Under the pieces are notes generated by a model. The model made no database searches. It was given only the letters and a program-made list of their open reading frames with translations, and was not told where the DNA came from. A program made the position numbers and the translations under genes. Of a stretch of 64,000 nt of DNA, positions 51,305-60,616 are shown one piece after another (position 1 is the stretch's first letter; every line of letters begins with the position of its first letter). Source of the stretch: Haloferax massiliensis (GTDB lineage Archaea; Halobacteriota; Halobacteria; Halobacteriales; Haloferacaceae); assembly GCF_001368915.1 (NCBI RefSeq), contig NZ_CSTE01000002.1, positions 1,532,615 to 1,596,614 of the forward strand, given 5' to 3'.

Positions 51305-51313
51305 TATATAATT
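51305..51313 (-). promoter_or_regulatory. TATA box of the binding protein-transducer operon
   Basis: Read on the minus strand, AATTATATA lies 23-31 bp before GTG 51282. The spacing fits a leaderless transcript covering the lipoprotein, the membrane transducer and perhaps the soluble transducer. Confidence 0.55.
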
Positions 51314-51500
51314 TTGGGCCGCCGATTATCATACGCTGTATTTTTGGGATTATTGTCCAATATCGAACACGAAACATGGATGTAGTACCATTCGACCCGT
51401 AGTCGGGTCGGCGAGCAGGGCGGTCAGGACCCGGGGCACGCGCACCCCCGATGGTCTGGGCATCGTAGCGTTTTATCCGCCGGCCCGCCCACGTGCGGAC

Positions 51501-54260
51501 ATGACTACTCAGGGAATCGTCGGACAGTTCCTCTCGCTGAAAGAGGAGACCGACGCCGACCTGCTCGCCATGCAGTGCGGCGACTTCTACGAGTTCTTCG
51601 CCGACGACGCCGAGACCGTCGGCCGCGAACTCGACCTCACGGTCTCCCAGAAGTCCTCGCACGGGTCGTCGTACCCGATGGCGGGCGTGCCGCTGAACGA
51701 CCTGACGCCCTACCTCAAGGCGCTCGTCGAGCGCGGCTACCGGGTCGCCGTCGCCGACCAGTACGAGACCGAGTCCGGCGACCTCCGCCGGGAGGTAAAG
51801 CGCGTCGTCACGCCGGGGACGCTCCTCGAAACGTCGCGCGCCGACGCGCAGTTCCTCGCGGCCGTCGTGACCGGCGGCGACGGCGTCGGCCTCGCGTTCG
51901 CCGACATCACGACCGGCCAGTTCCTCGTCACCGAGGCCGCGACCGTCGACGACGCCGCGGCCGAACTCTACCGCTTCGCCCCCGTCGAGGTCCTCCCCGG
52001 CCCGGACCTGCGCGGCGACGACGAGACGCTCTCGCGACTGCGCGAGGCCACCGACGCCTCCTTCTCGCTTTTCTCCGCCGAGGCGTTCGCGCCGGGTCGC
52101 GCCCGCCACGCCGTCCGCGAGCAGTTCGGCGCGTCCACGGTCGATAGCGTCGGCCTCGACTCCGACCTCGCGACTCGGGCCGCCGGCGGCGTCCTCGCCT
52201 ACGTCGAGGAGACGGGCGCGGGCGTCCTCCGGTCGATGACGCGCCTGCAGGTCTACCACCCTTCGGACCTCCTCGAACTCGACGCGACCACCCAGCGCAA
52301 CCTCGAACTCATCGAGACGATGCACGGCGACCGTTCGGGGTCGCTGTTCGACACGATAGACCACACCGTCACCTCGCCCGGCGGCCGACTCCTCCGCGAG
52401 TGGCTGACCCGCCCGCGGCGCGACCGCGACGAACTCGCCCGCCGACTCGACGCCGTCCAGTCGCTCGCGTCTGCCGCCCTCGCCCGCGAGCGCGTCCGCG
52501 AGGTGCTCGACGGAGCGTACGACCTCGAACGGCTCGCCTCCCGGTCGGCGTCCGGGAGCGCCGGCGCGTCCGACCTGCTGTCGGTCCGCGACACCCTCTC
52601 TGTGCTTCCCGCGCTCGCCGACGCCATCGAGGGGACCGAACTCGCGGACTCCCCGCTCGCGGACGTCGTCGCGCGGCCCGACCGAGACGCCGCGGCCGAC
52701 CTCAGGGCGGAACTCGCCGATGCGCTCGCCGAGGACCCGCCGAAGACGGTCACACAGGGCGGGTTGTTCCAGAAAGGCTACGACGACGAACTCGACGACC
52801 TCATCGAGCGCCACGAGTCGGCGAAGTCGTGGCTCGACACGCTCGCCGACCGCGAGAAGCGGGCCCACGGCCTCTCGCACGTCACCGTCGACCGAAACAA
52901 GACCGACGGCTACTACATCCAGGTCGGCAAGTCGGTCGCCGACCAGGTGCCCGACCACTACCGGCAGATAAAGACGCTCAAGAACTCCAAGCGCTTCGTC
53001 ACCGAGGAGTTAGAGGAGAAGGAACGCGAGATTCTCCGGCTCGAAGAGGCCCGCGGCGACCTCGAATACGAACTGTTCGAGGACCTCCGCGAGCGCGTTG
53101 CTCAGCACGCCGAACTCTTACAGGACGTGGGCCGGACCATCGCCGAAATCGACGCGCTGGCGTCGCTCGCCACCCACGCCGCCGGCAACGGCTGGACGCG
53201 CCCCGAACTCACAGACGCCGGGGCGCTCGACATCGAGGCCGGTCGCCACCCGGTCGTGGAGACGACGACCGACTTCGTCCCGAACGACCTGCACATGGAC
53301 GACGAGCGCGGCTTCCTCATCGTCACCGGGCCGAACATGTCCGGCAAATCGACGTATATGCGGCAGGCGGCGCTCATCACGCTCCTCGCGCAGGTCGGCA
53401 GTTTCGTCCCCGCCCGCTCGGCGACCGTCGGCGTCGTCGACGGTATCTACACTCGCGTCGGCGCGCTGGACGAACTCGCGCAGGGCCGCTCGACGTTCAT
53501 GGTGGAGATGCAGGAACTCTCGAACATCCTCCACTCGGCGACCGAGGACTCGCTCGTCATCCTCGACGAGGTGGGCCGCGGGACCGCCACCTACGACGGC
53601 ATCTCCATCGCGTGGGCGGCCACCGAGTACCTGCACAACGAGGTGCGCGCGAAGACGCTGTTCGCCACGCACTACCACGAACTGACGACCCTCGCGGACC
53701 ACCTCGACCGCGTCGCCAACGTCCACGTCGCGGCCGACGAGCGCGACGGCGACGTGACGTTCCTCAGAACCGTCGTCGACGGGCCGACCGACCGGAGCTA
53801 CGGGATTCACGTCGCCGATTTGGCGGGGGTTCCGCGCCCGGTCGTCGACCGCGCCGCCGACGTGCTCGACCGACTCCGCGAGGAGAAGGCCATCGAGGCG
53901 AAGGGCTCCGGCAGTTCGGAGCCCGTACAGGCCGTCTTCGACGTGGGAAGCGGGCAGATGAACGTCGCCGAAGTCGGTGGGACTGGCGGCGATTCGGCCG
54001 GCTCCGGCGCGCCCGCGAACGGCGCGACTGGCAACGACGCGGCGGGCAACGGCTCGGTGGACGCGGCCGCGGCCGTCGAGTCGAAGTCCGAGGCGGCCGA
54101 CGCCGGGACCGAGGCCGAGGCCGAGCCCGCGCTGGACCCGGAGACCGAAGCCGTCCTCGACGAACTGCGATCGACCGACGTGAACGCCACGTCGCCGCTG
54201 GACCTGATGGCGAAGGTGCAGGCGTGGCAGTCGAAACTCGACGGCGGTGACGGCGAATGA
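51501..54260 (+). CDS. mutS: DNA mismatch repair protein MutS
   Basis: A 919-residue MutS1-type protein. The mismatch-stacking motif G-D-F-Y-E has Phe29 and Glu31. Connector, lever and clamp domains follow, then the ATPase: Walker A G-P-N-M-S-G-K-S-T at 610-618 and Walker B D-E-V-G-R-G at 689-694, with the nearby T-H-Y-H-E-L. A low-complexity Ala/Gly/Glu linker (about 820-885) precedes a short C-terminal segment ending M-A-K-V-Q-A-W-Q-S-K-L. It recognises mismatches and recruits MutL, whose gene overlaps it by 4 bp. Confidence 0.96.
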   Translation: MTTQGIVGQFLSLKEETDADLLAMQCGDFYEFFADDAETVGRELDLTVSQKSSHGSSYPMAGVPLNDLTPYLKALVERGYRVAVADQYETESGDLRREVKRVVTPGTLLETSRADAQFLAAVVTGGDGVGLAFADITTGQFLVTEAATVDDAAAELYRFAPVEVLPGPDLRGDDETLSRLREATDASFSLFSAEAFAPGRARHAVREQFGASTVDSVGLDSDLATRAAGGVLAYVEETGAGVLRSMTRLQVYHPSDLLELDATTQRNLELIETMHGDRSGSLFDTIDHTVTSPGGRLLREWLTRPRRDRDELARRLDAVQSLASAALARERVREVLDGAYDLERLASRSASGSAGASDLLSVRDTLSVLPALADAIEGTELADSPLADVVARPDRDAAADLRAELADALAEDPPKTVTQGGLFQKGYDDELDDLIERHESAKSWLDTLADREKRAHGLSHVTVDRNKTDGYYIQVGKSVADQVPDHYRQIKTLKNSKRFVTEELEEKEREILRLEEARGDLEYELFEDLRERVAQHAELLQDVGRTIAEIDALASLATHAAGNGWTRPELTDAGALDIEAGRHPVVETTTDFVPNDLHMDDERGFLIVTGPNMSGKSTYMRQAALITLLAQVGSFVPARSATVGVVDGIYTRVGALDELAQGRSTFMVEMQELSNILHSATEDSLVILDEVGRGTATYDGISIAWAATEYLHNEVRAKTLFATHYHELTTLADHLDRVANVHVAADERDGDVTFLRTVVDGPTDRSYGIHVADLAGVPRPVVDRAADVLDRLREEKAIEAKGSGSSEPVQAVFDVGSGQMNVAEVGGTGGDSAGSGAPANGATGNDAAGNGSVDAAAAVESKSEAADAGTEAEAEPALDPETEAVLDELRSTDVNATSPLDLMAKVQAWQSKLDGGDGE

Positions 54261-56488
54261 GCGACATCAAACAGCTCGACGAGAAGACCATCCAGCGCAT
54301 CGCCGCCGGCGAGGTGGTCGAGCGGCCCGCCTCGGTCGTCAAGGAGCTGTTCGAAAACAGCCTCGACGCGGACGCGACGCGCATCTCCGTGGCCGTCGAC
54401 GCCGGCGGCGTGGAGGGCGTCCGCATCCGCGACGACGGCGTCGGCATGAGCGAAGAAGACCTCGAACTGGCCGTCCGCGAGCACACGACGAGCAAAATCG
54501 GCGACATCGAGGACCTCGAAGCCGGCGTCGGCACCCTCGGCTTCCGCGGCGAGGCGCTCCACACCATCGGCGCGGTGTCGCGGCTGACCATCCGGTCGAA
54601 GCCCCGCGGCGGCGACGTGGGCACGGAGCTGAAATACGAGGGCGGCGAGGTCGAGTCGATTCGACCCGCCGGCTGTCCCGAGGGGACCGTCGTCGAGGTC
54701 GACGACCTGTTTTACAACACGCCCGCCCGCCGGAAGTTCCTCAAGACGACGGCGACCGAGTTCGACCACGTCAACGCGGTCGTCACCCACTACGCGCTCG
54801 CCAACCCCGACGTGGCCGTCTCGCTCGAACACGACGACCGCGAGGTGTTCGCCACGGAGGGCCGCGGCGACCTGCAATCGACCGTGCTCTCGGTGTACGG
54901 CCGCGAGGTCGCGGAGTCGATGGTCCCGGTCGAACACGACGCCCCCGGCGTCTCCGTCTCGGGGCTCGTGAGCCACCCCGAGACGACCCGGAGCGCCCGC
55001 GACTACCTCTCGACGTTCGTCAACGACCGCTACGTCACCGACCGCGTGCTCCGCGAGGCCGTCCTCGACGCCTACGGCGGCCAACTCGACGCCGACCGGT
55101 ACCCCTTCGCGGTGCTGTTCGTCGACGTCGCGCCCGACGCCGTGGACGTGAACGTCCACCCGCGGAAGATGGAGGTCCGCTGGAACGACGAGGCGGGCGT
55201 CAAGCGCGAGGTGACCGAGGCGGTCGAAGACGCCCTCCTGAGCCACGGTCTCGTCCGGTCGTCGGCCCCGCGGGGCCGGTCGAAAGCCGACGAGGCGGCT
55301 ATCGAACCCGGTTCGTCGGACGACGACGCGGCGCAACTGGACCCCCACGAAGTCCGGGAGTCGGCGTCAGACGGCGAATCGGGCGGTGCGGAACCCACGT
55401 CAGCGCGGGACGTGCAGTCGGCGCGGGAGGCTCGGGAGTCACGAGCGGCCCGCGAGTCGGGCGCTCGGGCGAACTCGGACGCGACCGCGACCGACGACGC
55501 CGACCCGGACACCACGCCTGCAACTGAACGGGGGGCGGGAGTCGGTTCCGACAATTCGGCTGACAGCGACGCGTCCGGTTCGACTACCGAGACGCCCGCC
55601 GAATCGCCCGCTCAGACCTCGAACCCGTCGTCCGCGTCGCCGACGCCGCCCCGCGAGTACGACCTCGCGCCGGGGCCGGAGACGACAGACCAGTCGTCGC
55701 TTTCGACCGACGACGGGGACGAATCTGAACCGACGCCGGACGCGGCGTCGTCGGCCGAGTCGGAGGGGGACGAAAACGCGTCCCGAAGCCCTCCCTCGCG
55801 CATCGCCGCGCCGACGACCCAGCGCGACCTCTCGGGCGAGGAGGCGGACCTCTCGCCCGAGTTCGACTCGCTGCCGTCGATGCGAATCATCGGCCAACTC
55901 GCGGACACCTACATCGTCGCCGAGACCGACGAGGGGCTGGTCCTCGTCGACCAGCACGCCGCCGACGAGCGCGTGAACTACGAGCGCCTGAAGGGCGAAG
56001 TCGAGGGCGACACGCCGACGCAGGCGCTGGCCGAGTCGGTCGAACTCGAACTCACCGCGCGGGAGGCGGCGCTGTTCGAGGAGTACCGCGAGGCGCTGGC
56101 GCAGGTGGGCTTCCACGCCGGGCGAACCGGCGAGCGGACCGTCTCGGTGCGGACCGTGCCGGCGGTGTTCGACGCCGCGCTCGACCCCGAACTGCTCCGC
56201 GACGCGCTGACGGCGTTCGTCCGCGAGGAGGTCGACGGCGGCCGGAAGACCGTCGACGCCGTCGCCGACGAACTGCTGTCCGACCTCGCGTGCTACCCCT
56301 CGATTACGGGCAACACGTCGCTCCGGGAGGGCTCCGTGCTCGACCTGCTCGCGGCGCTCGACGACTGCGAGAACCCCTACGCCTGCCCCCACGGCCGACC
56401 GGTCATCGTCGAGTTCGACCGCGACGAAATCGCCTCGCGCTTCGAGCGCGACTACCCCGGCCACGGCGGGCGGCGAAGCGAGGAGTAA
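54257..56488 (+). CDS. mutL: DNA mismatch repair protein MutL, endonuclease type
   Basis: A 743-residue MutL. The GHKL ATPase has E-N-S-L-D-A (33-38), D-D-G-V-G-M (59-64) and G-F-R-G-E-A (95-100). Residues about 335-540 form a very long Ser/Asp/Glu/Ala-rich linker. The C-terminal dimerisation domain carries the metal-binding nuclease motif D-Q-H-A-x-x-E-x-x-x-x-E (Asp565 to Glu576) and the partner C-P-H-G-R-P (710-715). This marks a nicking MutL, as in organisms without MutH. It overlaps mutS at ATGA. Confidence 0.96.
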   Translation: MSDIKQLDEKTIQRIAAGEVVERPASVVKELFENSLDADATRISVAVDAGGVEGVRIRDDGVGMSEEDLELAVREHTTSKIGDIEDLEAGVGTLGFRGEALHTIGAVSRLTIRSKPRGGDVGTELKYEGGEVESIRPAGCPEGTVVEVDDLFYNTPARRKFLKTTATEFDHVNAVVTHYALANPDVAVSLEHDDREVFATEGRGDLQSTVLSVYGREVAESMVPVEHDAPGVSVSGLVSHPETTRSARDYLSTFVNDRYVTDRVLREAVLDAYGGQLDADRYPFAVLFVDVAPDAVDVNVHPRKMEVRWNDEAGVKREVTEAVEDALLSHGLVRSSAPRGRSKADEAAIEPGSSDDDAAQLDPHEVRESASDGESGGAEPTSARDVQSAREARESRAARESGARANSDATATDDADPDTTPATERGAGVGSDNSADSDASGSTTETPAESPAQTSNPSSASPTPPREYDLAPGPETTDQSSLSTDDGDESEPTPDAASSAESEGDENASRSPPSRIAAPTTQRDLSGEEADLSPEFDSLPSMRIIGQLADTYIVAETDEGLVLVDQHAADERVNYERLKGEVEGDTPTQALAESVELELTAREAALFEEYREALAQVGFHAGRTGERTVSVRTVPAVFDAALDPELLRDALTAFVREEVDGGRKTVDAVADELLSDLACYPSITGNTSLREGSVLDLLAALDDCENPYACPHGRPVIVEFDRDEIASRFERDYPGHGGRRSEE

Positions 56489-56597
56489 CCGAGCGGGTCG
56501 GTCGCGTTGCCCGCCGCTGTCCGCGACCCGGCCGCCGATTCTCGGAAGCGATAGCATCGGCGAGGATTCAAGTCCGGGCACCGAGACGGTGGAGGCG

Positions 56598-56900
56598 ATG
56601 AACCCGCTGGTCTTTCTGGGCATCTGCTTCGGGCCGCTGGTGCTCGTCGTCTCGTACCTCTTCACCGCGGCGACGGGGCCGAGCGTGCCGCCGTGGGCCG
56701 ACGCGGTCGGGCAGGCGATTCGGCTCTACGGGACGGCGGCCGCCGTGGTCGTCGGGCCGCTGGCGCTCCACGTCGACCGACTCGACCTCGCCCGCGAGAG
56801 CGACTGGGTTCCCTCACCCGTGTACTACCTCGTGGCGGTTCCGTTCCTGAGCATCCCCATCGCGTTCATCTACCTCGTCAGACGGTTGACCTCCGCGTGA
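56598..56900 (+). CDS. small three-helix membrane protein
   Basis: A 100-residue protein with three hydrophobic helices (about 4-24, 38-55 and 76-96) joined by a [11 protein letters not shown] loop. M-N-P-L-V at 56598 is preferred over an ATG three codons upstream. No family recognised and no link to the neighbouring repair or sugar-kinase genes is evident. Confidence 0.7.
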   Translation: MNPLVFLGICFGPLVLVVSYLFTAATGPSVPPWADAVGQAIRLYGTAAAVVVGPLALHVDRLDLARESDWVPSPVYYLVAVPFLSIPIAFIYLVRRLTSA

Positions 56901-56960
56901 CCCGGCCGGGAGGGCGGCCGAATCGACCGCGGGCGCTTCGTTCGACGGCAACGCCGGAGG

Positions 56961-56967
56961 TTTATAT
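56961..56967 (+). promoter_or_regulatory. TATA box of kdgK
   Basis: TTTATAT ends 21 bp before ATG 56989, consistent with a near-leaderless transcript. Confidence 0.55.
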
Positions 56968-56988
56968 CGCGCCCGCGAACGGCCTCTC

Positions 56989-57945
56989 ATGACCGCATTC
57001 GTGACCTTCGGCGAGACGATGCTTCGGCTGTCGCCGCCGCGTGGCGAGCGACTCGAAACCGCCCGCGAACTCGAAGTGCAGGCGGGCGGCGCGGAGAGCA
57101 ACGTCGCCGTCGCCGTCGCCCGACTCGGACGGGACGCCGCGTGGTGCTCGAAGCTCCCGGACTCGCCGCTCGGCCGGCGAATCGTCGGCGAACTCCGGAG
57201 CCACGGCGTCGACACCGACGGCGTCGTCTGGGCCGACGACTCCCGACAGGGGGTGTACTACCTCGAACACGGGGCGGCCCCGCGCCCGACGAACGTCGTC
57301 TACGACCGCGCCGACGCGGCCGTGACGACGCTGGAGACGGACGAGTTCGACCTCGACGCCGTCCGCGACGCCGAGGTGTGCTACACGACCGGCATCACGC
57401 CCGCGCTCTCCGAGACGCTCCGCGAGACCACGGCCGACGTGCTCGACGCGGCGCAGGACGCCGGGACGATGACCGCCTTCGACCTGAACTACCGGACGAA
57501 GCTCTGGTCGCCCGACGAGGCCGCCGAGGCCTACCGCGACCTGCTCGGTTCTATCGACCTGCTTTTCGCCGCCGAGCGCGACGCGGCGACCGTCCTCGGG
57601 CGCGACGGCGACGCCGAGTCCGTCGCCCGCGGACTCGCCGAAGACTACGACATCGAGACTGTCGTCGTCACCCGCGGCGAGGCGGGGTCGCTCGCGGTGT
57701 CCGACGGCGCGGTGTTCGAACAGGGCGTCTACGAGGCCGAGACGTACGACGCCATCGGCACCGGCGACGCCTTCGTCGGCGGCTATCTCGCAAAGCACCT
57801 CGGCGGGGGAAGCGTGGCCGAGTCGCTGGAGTGGGCCTCGGCGACGGCGTCGTTCAAGCGGACGGTCGAAGGCGACATCGCCGTCGTCAACCCCGAGGAC
57901 GTCGAGCGCGTCGTCGCCGACGAGGGCGACGGCATCTCGCGGTAA
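56989..57945 (+). CDS. kdgK: 2-keto-3-deoxygluconate kinase (PfkB family)
   Basis: A 318-residue ribokinase-fold sugar kinase. It starts [14 protein letters not shown], typical of KDG kinases, has the [10 protein letters not shown] substrate motif near residue 27, and the catalytic signature G-T-G-D-A-F with Asp260. In Haloferax, KdgK phosphorylates 2-keto-3-deoxygluconate in the semi-phosphorylative Entner-Doudoroff pathway for glucose; from memory the H. volcanii enzyme is encoded at the equivalent locus. Specificity is therefore assigned by family and position. Confidence 0.9.
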   Translation: MTAFVTFGETMLRLSPPRGERLETARELEVQAGGAESNVAVAVARLGRDAAWCSKLPDSPLGRRIVGELRSHGVDTDGVVWADDSRQGVYYLEHGAAPRPTNVVYDRADAAVTTLETDEFDLDAVRDAEVCYTTGITPALSETLRETTADVLDAAQDAGTMTAFDLNYRTKLWSPDEAAEAYRDLLGSIDLLFAAERDAATVLGRDGDAESVARGLAEDYDIETVVVTRGEAGSLAVSDGAVFEQGVYEAETYDAIGTGDAFVGGYLAKHLGGGSVAESLEWASATASFKRTVEGDIAVVNPEDVERVVADEGDGISR

Positions 57946-58016
57946 CGCCGACGGGTGTCCCGACGACCGGACGGCCGACCGGCAGGCGTATTTCCGTCCG
58001 CCCAGTAGCCGCGGAT

Positions 58017-58661
58017 ATGGAGGTCACGACGGCCGGCCGGTTCCGGGTTTATCGCAGTCCGCGCGACGGAGACGAACTCCTCTTGCTCGAACTCCCCGAC
58101 GAGCGTATCGACTGGACCGACCCGGCCGTCGAGACCGACGCCGACGACGCCTACTCGCCGACCTACGTGCCGCAGACCGGCTACGGCGGCGACCTCGCCG
58201 AGCGCGTCTCGGCGCTCGAACCCGGCAACGAAATCGAGGCCACCCTGCGCTGGGAGGACGGCGACCCGCGCTTTGCGGCCGTGACGGTCCGCGACCGGAC
58301 CCGCTTTCGGTTCGTCGGGGCCGCGACGGGGCTGTTCGAGGCCGCCCGCGAGACGTGGCGGGCGACCGGCGACGGCGAGGCCATCGGCTCGCGCGTCACC
58401 TACGGCACCGACGGCGACCCGAACGCCGTGCTCTACGTCTTCGCGAAACAGCCCGGCGCGCGCGACCTGTTCGACGAGTTCGGCGACGGCGTCGTCCCGC
58501 TGGACCCGCTTTTGGACCGCCTCGACGACGAGACCGACGCGCCGGACGCGCCCCGCGAGGTGTTCGTCCTGCGCCCCCTCGACGAGGAGTTCGTCCTCGT
58601 CGCCATCGCGCTCGACCGCGAGGGGCTGTTCGCGCGGACGATGCGCGACACCTACTGCTGA
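58017..58661 (+). CDS. conserved haloarchaeal protein (DUF6663 type)
   Basis: A 214-residue soluble acidic protein. It has an N-terminal beta-rich domain of about 90 residues (G-R-F-R-V-Y-R-S, D-D-A-Y-S-P-T-Y-V-P-Q-T-G-Y) and a C-terminal half with V-L-Y-V-F-A-K-Q-P-G-A-R-D-L-F-D-E-F. I recall this pattern as a haloarchaea-specific family of unknown function, not confirmed here. ATG 58017 is chosen; the very long upstream open frame overlaps kdgK in another frame and is an artefact of GC content. Confidence 0.78.
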   Translation: MEVTTAGRFRVYRSPRDGDELLLLELPDERIDWTDPAVETDADDAYSPTYVPQTGYGGDLAERVSALEPGNEIEATLRWEDGDPRFAAVTVRDRTRFRFVGAATGLFEAARETWRATGDGEAIGSRVTYGTDGDPNAVLYVFAKQPGARDLFDEFGDGVVPLDPLLDRLDDETDAPDAPREVFVLRPLDEEFVLVAIALDREGLFARTMRDTYC

Positions 58662-58700
58662 CGCCGCGGTCGCCGCCAACTCCCGCCGCGACTCGCTCGG

Positions 58701-58868
58701 TCACGCGGGGCCGTCGTCGGCGTCGCTCGACGCGCGGGACCCGCACTCGGAACACCGGTAGACGGTTCGCCAGCCGCCGCCGGTGACGTACCGCCGCCGA
58801 AACGAGTGTCTCGCGCCGCACTCGTCGCAGACCGTCGGCGGCCCGTCCGGGTCGTCCGAGTCGTGCAT
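58701..58868 (-). CDS. 55-residue zinc-ribbon protein
   Basis: A short minus-strand gene: ATG at 58868, TGA at 58703-58701. The 55-residue product has two CxxC pairs, C-D-E-C-G (14-18) and C-S-E-C-G (39-43), separated by a basic and aromatic strand (F-R-R-R-Y-V-T-G-G-G-W-R-T-V-Y-R), which is a standard one-zinc ribbon. The ends are acidic and disordered. It is too small for routine gene callers but the paired cysteines are strong evidence of coding. It may bind nucleic acid or a protein. Confidence 0.82.
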   Translation of the reverse strand: MHDSDDPDGPPTVCDECGARHSFRRRYVTGGGWRTVYRCSECGSRASSDADDGPA

Positions 58869-59020
58869 ACGCCGAGTCGTGGCGGAGACGACCTAACTGT
58901 CACGCCGGCGGGCGTCGGCGTCCCCGTCGTCTCCGAGCGTCGAGCGGTCGAAAGGGAGTCCGGCCGGTTGCGAAGGGCGGGGGACGGGAAATCGACAGAA
59001 AAGCGGGGCGACGAAGCGCG

Positions 59021-59518
59021 TCAGCGCTCCTGTGACCAACGCTGGTAGACCGCCGAGCCGCCGAGGACGGCGAAAACGAGCGCGGCGAGGGCGGGCGCGC
59101 CGACGTTCGAGACGACGGGGACGCCGACGACGACGGCGATCATGAGGACGATACCGAGCGCGGCGAGGGCGGCGTAGTACTCGCTCCACGAGAGTTCGCC
59201 CTCGGGGACCACTTCCATGTAGACCGTCACGTCGCCGGCCTCGGCCAGCGAGACGACCTTCGACTCCTCGTCGTAGGTCACGATGTCGAGCTCGGCGAGC
59301 TTCGGGATGTGGGTCTGTTGCAGCGAGACGTAGGCGCTCTGTCGGATGTTTCGCGGCGGCGGCGACTCCCCGGTCTCGGCTTCCGCGATGCGCTCCGAGA
59401 GTTCTCGGAGGGTCAGGTCGCCGCCTTGGAGGAACTCGATGGCCATCCGACGGCGGTCGTTACTCAGTACCTCGTGAATTCGCGTCTCGGAGAGTCCGGG
59501 TTCGGATGTTGTCGCCAT
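59021..59518 (-). CDS. DUF7344-type winged-helix membrane protein
   Basis: A 165-residue protein. Residues 8-105 form a winged helix of the haloarchaeal DUF7344 kind (I-H-E-V-L-S-N-D-R-R-R-M-A-I-E-F-L, L-T-L-R-E-L-S-E-R-I-A, V-S-L-Q-Q-T-H-I-P-K-L-A-E-L-D-I-V-T-Y-D). Two membrane helices (about 115-135 and 140-158) follow. It may be a membrane-tethered regulator. Targets are unknown. ATG 59518; a GATATAG element lies about 40 bp upstream. Confidence 0.85.
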   Translation of the reverse strand: MATTSEPGLSETRIHEVLSNDRRRMAIEFLQGGDLTLRELSERIAEAETGESPPPRNIRQSAYVSLQQTHIPKLAELDIVTYDEESKVVSLAEAGDVTVYMEVVPEGELSWSEYYAALAALGIVLMIAVVVGVPVVSNVGAPALAALVFAVLGGSAVYQRWSQER

Positions 59519-59750
59519 ACGAGGATTCGATCGATTTGTGACTGGTCGCTTCTCCTATATCAACAGTTCGCCTCCGGTATCTGAATCGAAAACGCCGACG
59601 GCGGCAGAACACCCGGACGAAACCCCCGTCAGCCGCGGTTTCGACGCGAATCGGCGACCGATATCCGCGGCGGGGTCGGCCAACAGATACATCAGGCACC
59701 GTTCCCCCGTCGCGGCGCGAGCGAAGACGATTCGGGGAGCGATACGAATC

Positions 59751-59757
59751 TTTAATA
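59751..59757 (+). promoter_or_regulatory. TATA box of the NikR-type gene
   Basis: TTTAATA ends 23 bp before ATG 59781. The same AT-rich stretch continues to the start codon (GTTAATAT), where a repressor could also bind. Confidence 0.55.
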
Positions 59758-59780
59758 GGATTACCCATCGGAGTTAATAT

Positions 59781-60206
59781 ATGACCGTCGTCAGCGTCTC
59801 CATGCCGGAGGAGCTTCTGGAACGAATCGACTCGTTCGCCGGCGAGCACGGCTACACGGGGCGAAGCGAGGTCGTCAGGGAGGCTGCCCGAAACCTCCTC
59901 GGCGAGTTCGAAGACAAGAAGCTCGAAGACCGCGAGCTGATGGCCGTCGTCACCGTCATCTTCGACTACGAGACGACCGCCGTCGAAGAGCGGATGATGG
60001 GCCTGCGACACGAGTACGAGGGCCTCGTGAAGTCGAACTTCCACAACCACGTCGGCAACCACTACTGCATGGAGCTGTTCGTCCTCGAAGGACAGCTCTC
60101 GGACATCTCGACGTTCGTCGGGAAGATTCGCGCGACCCGCGACACCCTGAGCGTCGACTACTCGGTGATGCCGGTCGACGAGTTCACGGGCATCGTCGAG
60201 GACTGA
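59781..60206 (+). CDS. nikR: NikR-type nickel-responsive regulator
   Basis: A 141-residue ribbon-helix-helix (1-45) plus ACT-like C-terminal domain protein. In the NikR family nickel is held by three histidines and a cysteine spaced H-x(10)-H-x-H-x(5)-C; here His77, His88, His90 and Cys96 fit exactly within H-N-H-V-G-N-H-Y-C. It should therefore bind Ni(II) and repress nickel uptake genes. No nickel transporter or nickel enzyme gene is present in the window, so the targets lie elsewhere or the protein regulates itself. Single gene with its own TATA box. Confidence 0.9.
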   Translation: MTVVSVSMPEELLERIDSFAGEHGYTGRSEVVREAARNLLGEFEDKKLEDRELMAVVTVIFDYETTAVEERMMGLRHEYEGLVKSNFHNHVGNHYCMELFVLEGQLSDISTFVGKIRATRDTLSVDYSVMPVDEFTGIVED

Positions 60207-60279
60207 CGGTTCGGGACAACCGCCGCCGGGGACGACGCCGACGAGAAGACTCAACAGGCCGCGGCGACGACATCCGTCG

Positions 60280-60546
60280 ATGAGCGACGCCGTCCCCATC
60301 GTCATCTACACGCGCACGGAGTGCCACCTCTGCGACGAGGCGGAGGCGACCGTCCGCGACGTCGCCGAGGAGGCGGACGTCCCGGTCGATATCGACCTCG
60401 TGAACGTCGACGCCGACGACGAACTCCGCGAGACGTACGGCGAGCGCGTGCCGTACGTCTACGTCGACGGCCGACCCGCGTTCAAGTTCCGCGTCGACGC
60501 CGACCGGCTCAGGGAGAAACTGACCGCGGCGCGGTCGCTCGACTGA
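60280..60546 (+). CDS. glutaredoxin/thioredoxin-fold protein
   Basis: An 88-residue thioredoxin-fold protein with active site C-H-L-C at residues 15-18, the cis-proline strand R-V-P-Y-V-Y-V-D-G-R, and a short C-terminal helix. The Y-T-R-T-E-C-H-L-C-D-E-A pattern is of the small glutaredoxin-like (DUF836) type. It probably works as a thiol-disulfide carrier. It starts 73 bp after nikR. Confidence 0.88.
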   Translation: MSDAVPIVIYTRTECHLCDEAEATVRDVAEEADVPVDIDLVNVDADDELRETYGERVPYVYVDGRPAFKFRVDADRLREKLTAARSLD

Positions 60547-60616
60547 ATCGACGGGACGGGAGGTGACGGAGCGAAACGGGCCTACGCCTATCACCTCGGC
60601 GCGCCTTTTGGTACGC

